From Erysipelotrichaceae bacterium (GTDB lineage Bacteria; Bacillota_I; Bacilli_A; Erysipelotrichales; Erysipelotrichaceae): a stretch of 59,174 bases of DNA. The position numbers were made by a program, and so were the translations under genes. Positions within the stretch are counted from its first letter, which is position 1; each line of letters opens with the position of its first letter. Where the stretch lies: NCBI GenBank assembly GCA_017431405.1, contig JAFRLB010000011.1, positions 1 through 59,174 on the forward strand, in the 5' to 3' direction. A model generated the notes under the pieces. It did not search any database. It was not told the DNA's origin and saw only the letters and a list, made by a program, of their open reading frames with translations. Below are positions 33,041 to 41,883 of the stretch, piece by piece.

Positions 33041-34375
33041 TTAATAGTTCTGCTGGTAACGGTCACGGTCGTAGATCTTCTTACCCTGAACATACTTGAC
33101 CATGATTGTTCTTGCATGATGGTTCCATAAGATTCTCTGGAAACGGTCAGTAGCAGGGCGGTCAATGAAGTCCTTCAGATCTTCATCATCCAGTACAACT
33201 GCGTCAAATTCATAATCCTTTTCGAAGCAGCCTACCTTACCGAAGAACTGTCCGCCACCCATGGTAGCTAAGTAGAAGGCGTTGGCAACACTTAAGAAAC
33301 GCTTCTTGGCAAATGGTTCACCGTTTCTTTCAGTGAATACCCATCTTAACTTACTTGCCTGAATGGCATCGGTCATGGCTCTCATGACACTTAAGGTACA
33401 TGAACCGGCAACATCTGTGCCTAAGCCAACCTTAATGCCATCTCTTACCATGTCCAATACACGGCATACACCGCCGGCTGCGTTCATGTTAGAAGCAGGA
33501 CAGTGAGCAACGGTAACGTTTCTCTTCTTTAATAATTCATATTCAACATCTGTTGGATGAACAACGTGAGCCATTAGTGATGGAACAGTTGTACCTAACA
33601 TGTCATACATGTCATAGGCATCACCATAACAGCTGATTTCAGGTTTCATTGACTTAACCCATTCAATTTCATCCAGACCTTCTGAAAGGTGTGACATTAC
33701 AGGTACATTGTACTTGGTAGCCATCTTGCCTAAGGCTTCCATTGATTCATCGGTACAGGTTGGAGTGTAACGTGGAGTAATGATTGGCTTGATTGAACCG
33801 TAGCCTTCACTTGTTTCATTGATCCATCTTTCGGTTTCTCTGATTGTTTCTTCAGTTGTTTCCTGATAGCCATAGTGAGAATTACGGTCCATGTTTAACT
33901 TACCAACATAACCTGCCATGCCGGCATCGGCCAGCTTACGCATTAATAATTCAGTTGCTTCACGGTGAATTGTGGCAAAGATGGCAGCTCTGGTTGTTGT
34001 GGTTGTCTTAACTAAGTCATTTACGAAACGGCTGTAAGCCAGATTAGCGTAGTTTAAATCACAGAACTTTGATTCTTCAGGGAATGAATAGCGTTCAAAC
34101 CATGTTTCCCATTCAGAATCGCCATCAAGTAACATGCCCATGCCTCTGAAACCGTACTGTGGTGCATGAACATGGATGTCACTCATGCCAGGAATGATGA
34201 ACTTGTCAGAATAGTCATAGACCTTGATGTCCTTGTATTCTTCAGGAAGTTCCTTGAAAATGCCAACTGACTTGCCATTATCACAGATTACATATTCGTT
34301 TTCATGAAATTCAATTTTATCAAATACAGGTGTCTGTACTACGATACCTTTTAATGCATATTTAGTTTCAAACAT
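33041..34375 (-). CDS. guaD: guanine deaminase
   Basis: 444-residue zinc amidohydrolase that converts guanine to xanthine. Metal site SDIHVHAPQYGFRG (HxHAPQ is characteristic of GuaD), VMSHLSEGLDEIEWV, MAHVVHPTD, VAHCPASN and GTDVAGS. Xanthine is the substrate of Xpt encoded at the front of the same operon, so guanine can be fed through xanthine to XMP. AAAGGA overlaps the end of the ecfA gene, with a 2-nt gap. Confidence 0.92.
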   Translation of the reverse strand: MFETKYALKGIVVQTPVFDKIEFHENEYVICDNGKSVGIFKELPEEYKDIKVYDYSDKFIIPGMSDIHVHAPQYGFRGMGMLLDGDSEWETWFERYSFPEESKFCDLNYANLAYSRFVNDLVKTTTTTRAAIFATIHREATELLMRKLADAGMAGYVGKLNMDRNSHYGYQETTEETIRETERWINETSEGYGSIKPIITPRYTPTCTDESMEALGKMATKYNVPVMSHLSEGLDEIEWVKSMKPEISCYGDAYDMYDMLGTTVPSLMAHVVHPTDVEYELLKKRNVTVAHCPASNMNAAGGVCRVLDMVRDGIKVGLGTDVAGSCTLSVMRAMTDAIQASKLRWVFTERNGEPFAKKRFLSVANAFYLATMGGGQFFGKVGCFEKDYEFDAVVLDDEDLKDFIDRPATDRFQRILWNHHARTIMVKYVQGKKIYDRDRYQQNY

Positions 34376-34377
34376 AT

Positions 34378-35244
34378 TTATTCCTTTCGTGAATCAATTA
34401 TCTTAATCATTTCTTCTAATGTGATTGGGTACTCATAATTTCCCCACTTACGGTATTCCTCATCAATTTCACCAGCCAGGGAAGTAACAGTTGGAATGAA
34501 CATTTTGATCTGTTCAAATACCTCACGGTGTGAGAATACTTCCTTTGGTGAGCCGTCCAATACAATACGACCGTTATCCATTACCACAAAACGGTCAACA
34601 TACTGAGCCATCAGTTCAACTTCGTGTTCGACTAAGATGACAGTCATGTTCATTTCTCTGTTAAGCTTACAGATGATTTCAAAGATCTCCTGGGTAGATA
34701 ACGGATCCAGGTTACTGGTTGGCTCATCAAGAACCAGAATCTCCGGATTCATGGCCAATACAGAAGCGATGGCAACACGCTGCTGCTCTCCACCGGATAA
34801 GGAGAACGGTGAACGCTCCTTGAAGTTCTCAAGTCTGATGAGTTTCATGACTCTGTCAGCCTCTTCAAAGATCTTTTCTCTTGGTAATTCAAGATTTGAA
34901 GGACCGAAGGTTAATTCATCATAGACTGTCAGCTGGCTTAACTGAGCCTCAGGATCAGGTAAGACCAGACCAACCTTCTGTGACATTTTCGCAGTTGAAA
35001 CATCCTTAATGTCTTGGCCATCTACCAGAACCTGGCCAGAGAATTCTCCATCCAGGGCTTTAGGTATCAAGCCGTTACATAAGGCACATAAGGTACTCTT
35101 ACCGGAATTATTCGAACCTATGACTCCGATAAATTCACCTTTCTTTACTTTTAAGTTAATATTCTTCAATGCCGGTTCTTCAACAGTAGGAGCATTCTCA
35201 TACTTGAAGTTGACATCTTTTAATTCCAATATGTATTCACTCAT
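34378..35244 (-). CDS. ecfA: ECF transporter ATPase
   Basis: 288-residue ABC ATPase of the energy-coupling module. Walker A is GSNNSGKST (Asn where Gly is usual), signature LSGGEQQRVAIA, Walker B ILVLDEPTSNLD, and the ECF-type helix tail. Four nt after ecfT. Together with the second ATPase gene it forms the nucleotide-binding pair. Confidence 0.93.
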   Translation of the reverse strand: MSEYILELKDVNFKYENAPTVEEPALKNINLKVKKGEFIGVIGSNNSGKSTLCALCNGLIPKALDGEFSGQVLVDGQDIKDVSTAKMSQKVGLVLPDPEAQLSQLTVYDELTFGPSNLELPREKIFEEADRVMKLIRLENFKERSPFSLSGGEQQRVAIASVLAMNPEILVLDEPTSNLDPLSTQEIFEIICKLNREMNMTVILVEHEVELMAQYVDRFVVMDNGRIVLDGSPKEVFSHREVFEQIKMFIPTVTSLAGEIDEEYRKWGNYEYPITLEEMIKIIDSRKE

Positions 35245-35248
35245 ATTA

Positions 35249-36100
35249 TCACCTTGCCACTAATCTGAAGCAGTCAGCCCAGCTGGTCAGATGATCAGTC
35301 ATGTCAAAACTGCCGAATCTGATTCTGATTATCACACAGGCAACTAACAGTAATAAGGTAATTACCATTAAGGCAATATCACTCTTTCTGATGACAATGT
35401 CAGACATGCTGGTTGGATTATTGGTATTGCCGAAACCACGGCATTCCAAGGCCATGGAAGTTCTTTCCATTCTTTCCAGGGAACTTACTACCAGTGGTAC
35501 AAACATCGGTAACAAGCCTTTGAATCTGTCGACAATGCTCTTCTCTGGTAAGCCTCTGGCTCTCTGGGCACTGTTAATGATCTGGGCTTCTCTGACACTT
35601 ATCGGTATTAACTGTAAGGACATTGAAACCATGAAACAGAAGTTATATGGTACACCCAGTTTATGTAAGCCATGGATCAGATCTGATGGTGAAGTAGTTG
35701 AAATGAACAGTTCAGCCATCATGATGATGCTTGATAGTCTTAACCAGAATACCAAGCCAAGATAGAAGCCTTCATAGGTATAAGCCCCAAAGAACGGTAA
35801 TGAAATTTCCTGGCCAAAGAAAGAAGCGGGCGTTTCACCTCTCGGGTTAACAAAGCCATGCAGAATGATGAGGAAGAACATCATGATGATGATCATCCTT
35901 GTCAGCATGTGCTTGAACATTCTGTTGCCAATTGAAATGTAGTTGAATACTGCCCCAACTATCAGTAAGAAACCTGACAGATATGGTGAATGAAACAGAA
36001 ATGCCATTATGGAAACAATTACCAGTAATAACATCTTTACTTTGGCATCGCACTTATGGAAAAAGGAATTGCCTGGAATATACATTGACATATCACTCAT
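35249..36100 (-). CDS. ecfT: ECF transporter T component
   Basis: 283 residues. Hydrophobic helices, then the coupling region NSAQRARGLPEKS and LECRGFG, the two Ala-Arg-Gly type signatures of EcfT. Starts at ATG 36100 with a 4-nt ATGA overlap with the upstream ATPase gene. An in-frame TTG two codons earlier is not needed. Confidence 0.92.
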   Translation of the reverse strand: MSDMSMYIPGNSFFHKCDAKVKMLLLVIVSIMAFLFHSPYLSGFLLIVGAVFNYISIGNRMFKHMLTRMIIIMMFFLIILHGFVNPRGETPASFFGQEISLPFFGAYTYEGFYLGLVFWLRLSSIIMMAELFISTTSPSDLIHGLHKLGVPYNFCFMVSMSLQLIPISVREAQIINSAQRARGLPEKSIVDRFKGLLPMFVPLVVSSLERMERTSMALECRGFGNTNNPTSMSDIVIRKSDIALMVITLLLLVACVIIRIRFGSFDMTDHLTSWADCFRLVAR

Positions 36101-36927
36101 AAGCAATAATCTCCTTCCGCTAGTACCTTAGCCAGTTCCATTACTGACAGTCTGGTTTCGCTTGAAACAGCGTGAATATGGTTACCGATGGCATAGATCT
36201 GCGGTGGCATGATGTGTGCCGTTTTCATGACTTCTTCATTGGAGAAGACATCGGCTGGTGTGCCATCTAAGATCACCCTGCTCTCATTCATGACGATTAC
36301 TCTGTCGGCATATTCAGCCACGAAGTCCATGTCATGGGAAATGATGATGATAGTCTTACCAAGCTGTTTCATCTTACGGCTTAACAAGCCAAGCTTGGTC
36401 TTGCCATACTGGTCCTGACCGGTTGTCGGTTCATCTAAGAACAGTATTTCCGGGTCCATGGCATAAACAGAAGCCAAGGCAACGATCTTCTTTGAGCCGC
36501 TGCTTAAGGTAACAGGCTGTTTCTTTACCATGCCACGCAAGTCAAATTCTTCAATTACTTCACGACTTCTGGCCTTGATTTCCTCATCGGAAAGCTTAAG
36601 GTTCTTCAAACCGAAACGGATCTCTTCCAGAACCGTCGGACAGAAAAGCTGGTAGTTAGGATTCTGAAATACATATCCTACCTCCCTGGCCATTTCACTT
36701 ACTCTTCTGGAAGCTACATCCTTACCGTTGACAAAGATCTTGCCTGCGGTAGGTCTTAAAAGTCCGTTAAAATGTTTAGACAGAGTTGTCTTACCGCTGC
36801 CATTCTGACCAATGATAGCGGTAATTTCCTGCTTGTAAATGTCTAAGTTAATGTCTATTAATGCCTTGTGTCCGCTAGAATAAGTGTGTTCGAGGTTCTC
36901 AATGTGAGCAACGACTTCCTTATTCAT
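36097..36927 (-). CDS. ecfA: ECF transporter ATPase with atypical signature
   Basis: 276 residues with start at ATG 36927, which overlaps the ecfS stop by 8 nt (ATGAATAA). Walker A GQNGSGKTT (40-48), Walker B ILFLDEPTTGQD. The ABC signature, normally LSGGQ, reads LSSGSKK (141-147), so one of the two composite ATP sites may be impaired, as in asymmetric ABC pairs. Partner of the ATPase at 34378-35244. Confidence 0.92.
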   Translation of the reverse strand: MNKEVVAHIENLEHTYSSGHKALIDINLDIYKQEITAIIGQNGSGKTTLSKHFNGLLRPTAGKIFVNGKDVASRRVSEMAREVGYVFQNPNYQLFCPTVLEEIRFGLKNLKLSDEEIKARSREVIEEFDLRGMVKKQPVTLSSGSKKIVALASVYAMDPEILFLDEPTTGQDQYGKTKLGLLSRKMKQLGKTIIIISHDMDFVAEYADRVIVMNESRVILDGTPADVFSNEEVMKTAHIMPPQIYAIGNHIHAVSSETRLSVMELAKVLAEGDYCL

Positions 36928-37528
36928 ATTCTTCATCTGCTGCTTTTGATCCGCTGAATGGTGTTGTAACTCTGTACTTTTCAGGTAAAGCACGGAAGAT
37001 CAGCATTAATACGATTGTTAATACAAACTTATCTAAGAAGCCGGTATCAAGTTCGCTGATGAATGAGCTGGCGAAGATGCTTGAAGTTGCCTGCATGAAT
37101 ACGGCGTGCATGATGTCAAGACCACCACCTGAGAAGCCGCCATAGATATATGTGTAAATATAAGCACTGGCTACGCAGGCAAATGGCTGTTCAACGATTA
37201 AGGTTAAGATCAGACCTAACCAGGTTTTTGTATAACCCTTCTTAGCGCTGAAGCCAACGATTAAGGCGATGATGCCTGTTGGGATAACGGTTAATAACTG
37301 TAAAGGCCCTAAAGTGATTGCCATTACAACAGCGTTTAATGCAGCACATAATAAGCCGATCCATGGTCCCGCAATAAAGGTAGCCAGTAATGTTCCGCCT
37401 GTGTCTAAGAACAATGGAACATTCAACATCTGTCTGATCATTCCACCTGCATAGTTAAGAGCTACACATGTTGGTAACAGAGCTGCCAGGTTGGCCGGTT
37501 TCAGTTTTGGAAATTCTACATCTTTCAT
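36920..37528 (-). CDS. ECF transporter S component, predicted purine-specific
   Basis: 202 residues with six hydrophobic segments and S-component-like features: LAALLPTCVALNYAGGMIRQM, FLDTGGTLLATFIAGPWIGLLCAALN. The family is not among those whose substrate I can name. Its operon contains only purine salvage enzymes (xpt, guaD), so guanine, xanthine or a related base is the expected ligand. That assignment is inference from context. Confidence 0.8.
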   Translation of the reverse strand: MKDVEFPKLKPANLAALLPTCVALNYAGGMIRQMLNVPLFLDTGGTLLATFIAGPWIGLLCAALNAVVMAITLGPLQLLTVIPTGIIALIVGFSAKKGYTKTWLGLILTLIVEQPFACVASAYIYTYIYGGFSGGGLDIMHAVFMQATSSIFASSFISELDTGFLDKFVLTIVLMLIFRALPEKYRVTTPFSGSKAADEEYE

Positions 37529-37596
37529 CTCTAGTTCCTCCTTGTAGAAAAATATTATTGAAAAGAAAAATGAATTCTTATGATGGTATAAACCTA

Positions 37597-38172
37597 TCAG
37601 CAGAATTCAATTCCTTTTTCAGCATCCATGCTGTAAATCCGTGCTAAAGCCTCAACACGGATACCCTTTTCTCTGATCATTTCGCCACCCTTCTGCATTG
37701 CCTTTTCGATGACAACGCCGCAGCCAACCAGCTCGCAGTCAGCCTGCTCGCAGATTTTGATCAGTGCGTTTAAAGCTTCACCATTGGCGAGGAAGTCGTC
37801 AATGATGAGTACTTTGTCTCCTTTGGTTAAATAGCTCTTTGAAACATAAATTTCGAAGTCTGCCCTTCTGGTGTAGGAATACAGTGATGCATGATAAACA
37901 TCATTTCCCATGTTGCTGGCAGCGCCTTTCTTGGCGAATACAACCGGGCAGAAATTAAAAGACTGTGCGGTCGCAAAGCTGACAGCGATGCCTGAGGCTT
38001 CGATGGTCAGTATTTTGTTTATTTCACAGTCTGAAAAAATCTTTTTAAATTCCCTGCCGATCTCCAGGACAAACTCGGTGTCGATACGGTGGTTAAGAAA
38101 ACTGTCTACTTTCAGTACATTCCCTGAGAGTACCTTGCCGTCTTCTAAGATGCGCTTCTTTAATGCGTCCAT
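37597..38172 (-). CDS. xpt: xanthine phosphoribosyltransferase
   Basis: 191 residues; makes XMP from xanthine and PRPP. The PRPP-binding loop VLIIDDFLANGEAL and the segments IEASGIAVSFATAQ and FAKKGAASNMGNDVY are typical of Xpt. First gene of the purine operon. Upstream are a promoter and a perfect CcpA-type cre site. The purine riboswitch common before xpt is not present: the leader is only about 25 nt. AGGAGGAAGC before the ATG. Confidence 0.95.
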   Translation of the reverse strand: MDALKKRILEDGKVLSGNVLKVDSFLNHRIDTEFVLEIGREFKKIFSDCEINKILTIEASGIAVSFATAQSFNFCPVVFAKKGAASNMGNDVYHASLYSYTRRADFEIYVSKSYLTKGDKVLIIDDFLANGEALNALIKICEQADCELVGCGVVIEKAMQKGGEMIREKGIRVEALARIYSMDAEKGIEFC

Positions 38173-38202
38173 AACAGCTTCCTCCTAAAAAAATATGCTC
38201 TA

Positions 38203-38231
38203 AATATATTACAACTGAATTATCATTTCAA
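38203..38231 (-). promoter_or_regulatory. promoter of the xpt-ECF-guaD operon
   Basis: On the minus strand TTGAAA (38231-38226), 17-bp spacer, TATATT (38208-38203); start near 38196. Confidence 0.6.
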
Positions 38232-38284
38232 GCATTTTAACCGAAAATTTTTCATTTATTATGTAAATTTTTCTACACTTACAC

Positions 38285-38300
38285 ATGAAACCGATTTCAT
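38285..38300. promoter_or_regulatory. cre site (CcpA)
   Basis: ATGAAACCGATTTCAT fits the catabolite-responsive consensus WTGNAANCGNWNNCW at every fixed position and is close to a perfect palindrome. It lies about 55 bp upstream of the xpt -35 box, a distance at which CcpA can activate or act by looping. Suggests carbon control of purine salvage. Confidence 0.7.
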
Positions 38301-38305
38301 AAGAA

Positions 38306-38331
38306 AACCATCCATTTTGAAGTGGATGGTT
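38306..38331 (-). terminator. terminator of the desulfurase-like gene
   Basis: AACCATCCA and TGGATGGTT arms. On the minus strand TTTTC follows. Confidence 0.85.
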
Positions 38332-38355
38332 CATTACTTTTTAATGTCTTTTTGA

Positions 38356-39855
38356 CTAATATTCAGCTATTGCTTCACTGTCTAACAATGTCTGTTCTCT
38401 GGCCTTATCTACTACGCTCTTTAAGATTTCAATGAATCTGTCTACTTCTTCTTCATTGTTGTAAATACCGAAACTTACACGGATCATGCCAGGAGTATTT
38501 CTGTCGATGCAGTTTTCAAATGTAGCGGCCTGTTCATCAGAAATGCCCATCATACGCCATACATATGGATGTGCACAGAAGGCACCTCTTCTGGTAGCTA
38601 CGGCACCGGTATTGGTTAATTCAGTAGCCAATACAAATGAGTTAATGTCTTCAAAGTTGAAGGTTACTACACCAACTCTGTCATCAATGTTTTCTGTATC
38701 GCCATAGATGATTATGTTATCGATTGTCTTCAAGCCATCAATCAGTCTGCGGTTTAAGACCTGTTCATGTTTTGAAATGGCATCAAAGCCTACTTCCTTT
38801 AGCACTTCCATGGCCTTTGCCATGCCTACGACACCGGCATAGTTTGGTGAACCTGCTTCATATACATCAGGTGCACTCTTATAGCTTACGTCATAGTCTC
38901 TTACGATCTTAACAATGCCGCCGCCATAGAATTCAGGCATGCGGTTAACCAGGTCTTCCCACTTGCCGATTACTGCGCCACCGCCATAAGGTGAATACAT
39001 CTTATGAGCTGAGAATACGAAGAAGTCGATGTCTTCTTCAGGTGTTGCACCCTTCATTGAGAATTCACGGTGAGCTACGATCTGAGCACCGTCAACGATG
39101 ATCTTGGCGCCATGTGCATGGGCCATCTTGGCAACTCTGTGTACATCTGTTACATAACCGGTAACGTTTGATGCAGCAGTGATGCTGACATATTTTACCT
39201 TGCCTTCATTTTCCGTTAACAGTCTTTCAATGTCATCATAGATTACTCTGCCCTGTTCATCTACTTCAGCGTAGATGACGTTGCATCTTTCTCTCCAAGA
39301 CAGGTCATTGGCATGGTGTTCAATACGGGTACATAGTACCAGATCATCTTCGCTGTCAATCAGGGCACTTGCCAGTTTGTTCAAACCGTCAGTAGTGCTG
39401 TTAACATAGAAACATGTATATTCGCCCGGGTCAGCGTTAACGAAGTTCAGAACTGTATCTCTGGCATTAAGATATACATCAGTTGAATGATTTGACTTCT
39501 GTGAGAAGCCACGGCCAATTGAACCGTACATCTTCATTTCTTCATCAACAGTATCCATGACCGGTTTCAAGGCTGGTGTTGTTGCGGCATTATCAAAGTT
39601 GATCAATGGTCTTGTAGTACCGTCAGCCAGTTCTACAGGTTCATCAACACCAATGACATATTCACGGATATTGTCAATTGTGTATTTTATTTCAGTTGGT
39701 TCATCCTTCTTATCGTCTGATTCATCCTCAGAAGGTGTTGGTGCAGGTGTTGGTGTTGGCTGTGGGTCAAGTTGTTTCTGACAGCCGGTAAACAGAGCCA
39801 GACACATTAACAGGCTCATTAACACGCACAGAATCCTGCCAGTTGTTTTTTTCAT
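38356..39855 (-). CDS. lipoprotein with a cysteine-desulfurase-like (aminotransferase class V) domain
   Basis: 499 residues. Signal peptide with lipobox LFTGC (Cys25) and a flexible linker (PQPTPTPAPTPSEDES), then a complete fold-type I PLP enzyme: FDNAATTP (88-95), IEHHAND (His179/180), DGAQIV (Asp255), SAHKMYSP with the PLP-binding Lys285, and RRGAFCAHP with Cys427 where desulfurases have the catalytic Cys. Everything is in one frame without interruption. The architecture places a PLP enzyme outside the membrane, which is unusual. Start ATG 39855 has AAGGAGG upstream. Monocistronic. Confidence 0.9.
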   Translation of the reverse strand: MKKTTGRILCVLMSLLMCLALFTGCQKQLDPQPTPTPAPTPSEDESDDKKDEPTEIKYTIDNIREYVIGVDEPVELADGTTRPLINFDNAATTPALKPVMDTVDEEMKMYGSIGRGFSQKSNHSTDVYLNARDTVLNFVNADPGEYTCFYVNSTTDGLNKLASALIDSEDDLVLCTRIEHHANDLSWRERCNVIYAEVDEQGRVIYDDIERLLTENEGKVKYVSITAASNVTGYVTDVHRVAKMAHAHGAKIIVDGAQIVAHREFSMKGATPEEDIDFFVFSAHKMYSPYGGGAVIGKWEDLVNRMPEFYGGGIVKIVRDYDVSYKSAPDVYEAGSPNYAGVVGMAKAMEVLKEVGFDAISKHEQVLNRRLIDGLKTIDNIIIYGDTENIDDRVGVVTFNFEDINSFVLATELTNTGAVATRRGAFCAHPYVWRMMGISDEQAATFENCIDRNTPGMIRVSFGIYNNEEEVDRFIEILKSVVDKAREQTLLDSEAIAEY

Positions 39856-40031
39856 TAGTTTTCCTCCTTGTTCAATTCCATGACAAAACATTTAAAATAC
39901 ATTTACATTATGTAATCATGAACTTTCGTTAATATTTTAACATATCTGTTTTTTTAAACATATATGCGCAAATCAATATTATTTCACATTAACTTCATAT
40001 CTGCTAAAATTATTATCAGAGGGGTTTAAAC

Positions 40032-40547
40032 ATGAAAAAGAACATTGCCAATTGCATAACATCAATACGCCTGATAGGCGCTTTTGTTCTCATCATGTTT
40101 GATATCCGTTCTACTGCCTTTCTGGTAGTATATGCCATCTGCGGCTTATCTGATGCACTCGATGGCTTTGTGGCCAGAAAGCTGCATGCGGAAAGTGAAT
40201 TGGGCAAGAAGCTGGATTCAGTTTCTGATTTATCACTTTACTCAGTAATGTTGATAAAGGCCATACCATTATTAATTGAAGCATTACCGCCTAAAGGATT
40301 ATATACAATAATCGGACTTATCCTGTTTAGAATATTCCTTTACGTCGTATACTGGCTGTTTACCCGTCAGTTACTAAGTACTCATTCAATATACAATAAG
40401 ATCGTAAGCATCATGATGTTCTTCCTGCCTTTTGCCTTACAGTTGCCTTTTGCCAGGTATTACTGTTATGCAACAATGGCAGTTGCGGCTGTTTCGCTGG
40501 TAGATGAAGTGCTTCATTTCAATTTCAAGAAACCGCAAAATGCTTAA
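40032..40547 (+). CDS. CDP-alcohol phosphatidyltransferase
   Basis: 171-residue membrane enzyme with the complete family motif D-x2-DG-x2-AR-x8-G-x3-D-x3-D at residues 41-66 (DALDGFVARK ... GKKLDSVSD). Transfers a phosphatidyl group from CDP-diacylglycerol to an alcohol. The length fits PgsA-like phosphatidylglycerophosphate synthases, but the acceptor is uncertain. GAGGGG lies before the ATG; terminator downstream. Monocistronic. Confidence 0.9.
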   Translation: MKKNIANCITSIRLIGAFVLIMFDIRSTAFLVVYAICGLSDALDGFVARKLHAESELGKKLDSVSDLSLYSVMLIKAIPLLIEALPPKGLYTIIGLILFRIFLYVVYWLFTRQLLSTHSIYNKIVSIMMFFLPFALQLPFARYYCYATMAVAAVSLVDEVLHFNFKKPQNA

Positions 40548-40560
40548 GTAAAATGTACCG

Positions 40561-40595
40561 AAGGAGGCATTTCACAAGGAAGCGCCTCCTTTTGT
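40561..40595 (+). terminator. terminator of the phosphatidyltransferase gene
   Basis: AAGGAGGC (40561-40568) and GCCTCCTT (40584-40591) followed by TTT. Confidence 0.8.
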
Positions 40596-40675
40596 TTCAA
40601 AGACAGGGCGATTGATTACACCGGTCCGCAATAGTATAATGACAAAAACAAATTGAAAATCGTGAGGAAAAGAAA

Positions 40676-41020
40676 ATGATCAGAATATACGTTGAACGAG
40701 CAAGTGTATGCATGGGTGATGATGTTACTGCTCCTAATGCAGAGACTTTCTTTTTTGCGCAAGACGAGCCAATTGATACTTTGATGCAAACTCTTTGCAA
40801 TTATGTGCCAAAGATGAGGAATGTTGTCTGGGAAATTTTCTGTAACAACACAGCCATTGGGTATCTGTTATCTGATGATACAGGGAAATATCAATATGAG
40901 GCATTGGAATCAGTCAGGTTCATATCAGATCTGCCTGAAAGTGAGATATTCTGCAAGTACCATTACAAAAACATTGAAGATATCATAGAACGATTCAATG
41001 CGATGAATCGTAAGGGTTAA
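40676..41020 (+). CDS. hypothetical small protein
   Basis: 114 residues, soluble, not recognised. Motifs: RASVCMGDDVTAPN near the start and ESEIFCKYHY near the end. Starts at ATG after TGAGGAAA. Codon choice (for example rarer Lys and Arg codons) and lack of neighbours on its strand suggest a recent arrival, but this is a weak impression. Confidence 0.7.
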   Translation: MIRIYVERASVCMGDDVTAPNAETFFFAQDEPIDTLMQTLCNYVPKMRNVVWEIFCNNTAIGYLLSDDTGKYQYEALESVRFISDLPESEIFCKYHYKNIEDIIERFNAMNRKG

Positions 41021-41054
41021 AAAATCCTGGAATCTATATATCGGGAGTAGTCAG

Positions 41055-41086
41055 AAAAAAGACGTAATCATTTCGGTTACGCCCTT
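41055..41086 (-). terminator. terminator of the deoD unit
   Basis: On the minus strand GGCGTAA pairs with TTACGTC (one G-U) and is followed by six T. Confidence 0.7.
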
Positions 41087-41124
41087 TTCATGTCCTTTTG
41101 AATAATTACACCCTCAAAGCACAA

Positions 41125-41856
41125 TTAGATGTCAGCTCTGATTGCTGTCTTTAAGGCAACTTCCATCATTTCATGGAAACTGTCCTGTCTTTCAACAGCC
41201 GGTAACCCCTCGCCGGTAAATACATGGTCTGAGATCTGGAACATGGCAAGTGCCTTCTTGCCAGCTGCCGTAGCGGTTAAGTATAAGCCTGCAGCTTCCA
41301 TTTCAACTGCCAAGTGTCCTAATTTCTTAGCCTTTACATTTACCTCTGGATCTGGATGATAGAAGAAGTCAGAAGTATAAACCTTGCCAACCTTGGCATT
41401 TACACCGATTTCTTCAGCGGCCTTTACAGCTTCCTTCAGTAAGTCATAAGTAGCAGTAGGAGCAACGATGCCAGGCAGGTTATATGAAGTTACCATGGCT
41501 GAGTTGGTTGAAGCAGACATGGCAATGATCAGATCTCTTAAATGAACATCATCACCGATACCGCCGGCTGAGCCTACTCTGATGATGGCTTCGACGCCAA
41601 AGAATGTAAACAGTTCATAGGCATATAAGGTAAATGAAGGCATGCCCATTCCTGAACCCATGACTGAAACTTCCTTACCTTCATAGGTTCCCGTATAGCC
41701 CAGCATGTTACGGACATCATTAAACAGAACCGGATTTTCCAGGTAGTGTTCGGCAATGTACTTTGCACGTAACGGGTCTCCAGGCATTAATACTACTTTC
41801 GCAATGTGAGTTCCATCTTTTACCTCGATGCAGGCTGATGGTGAAGCTTGTACCAT
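41125..41856 (-). CDS. deoD: purine nucleoside phosphorylase, DeoD type
   Basis: 243-residue hexameric-type PNP. Phosphate and ribose motifs PGDPLRAKYIAE, GSGMGMPS, RVGSAGG and VEMEAAGLY are clear. The base pocket has SDHVF with the Asp that favours 6-amino purines. Cleaves purine (deoxy)nucleosides with phosphate. It follows mtnA by 27 nt, which suggests that MTA or 5'-deoxyadenosine may be a physiological substrate. Confidence 0.95.
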   Translation of the reverse strand: MVQASPSACIEVKDGTHIAKVVLMPGDPLRAKYIAEHYLENPVLFNDVRNMLGYTGTYEGKEVSVMGSGMGMPSFTLYAYELFTFFGVEAIIRVGSAGGIGDDVHLRDLIIAMSASTNSAMVTSYNLPGIVAPTATYDLLKEAVKAAEEIGVNAKVGKVYTSDFFYHPDPEVNVKAKKLGHLAVEMEAAGLYLTATAAGKKALAMFQISDHVFTGEGLPAVERQDSFHEMMEVALKTAIRADI

Positions 41857-41883
41857 AATCTTTTCCTCCTTAACATGGTTATT

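Noticed and set aside
38173..38355. Purine riboswitch upstream of xpt
   Set aside because: The conserved TATA...loop and TTTCTACC-type junction sequences are absent, and the predicted leader is too short.
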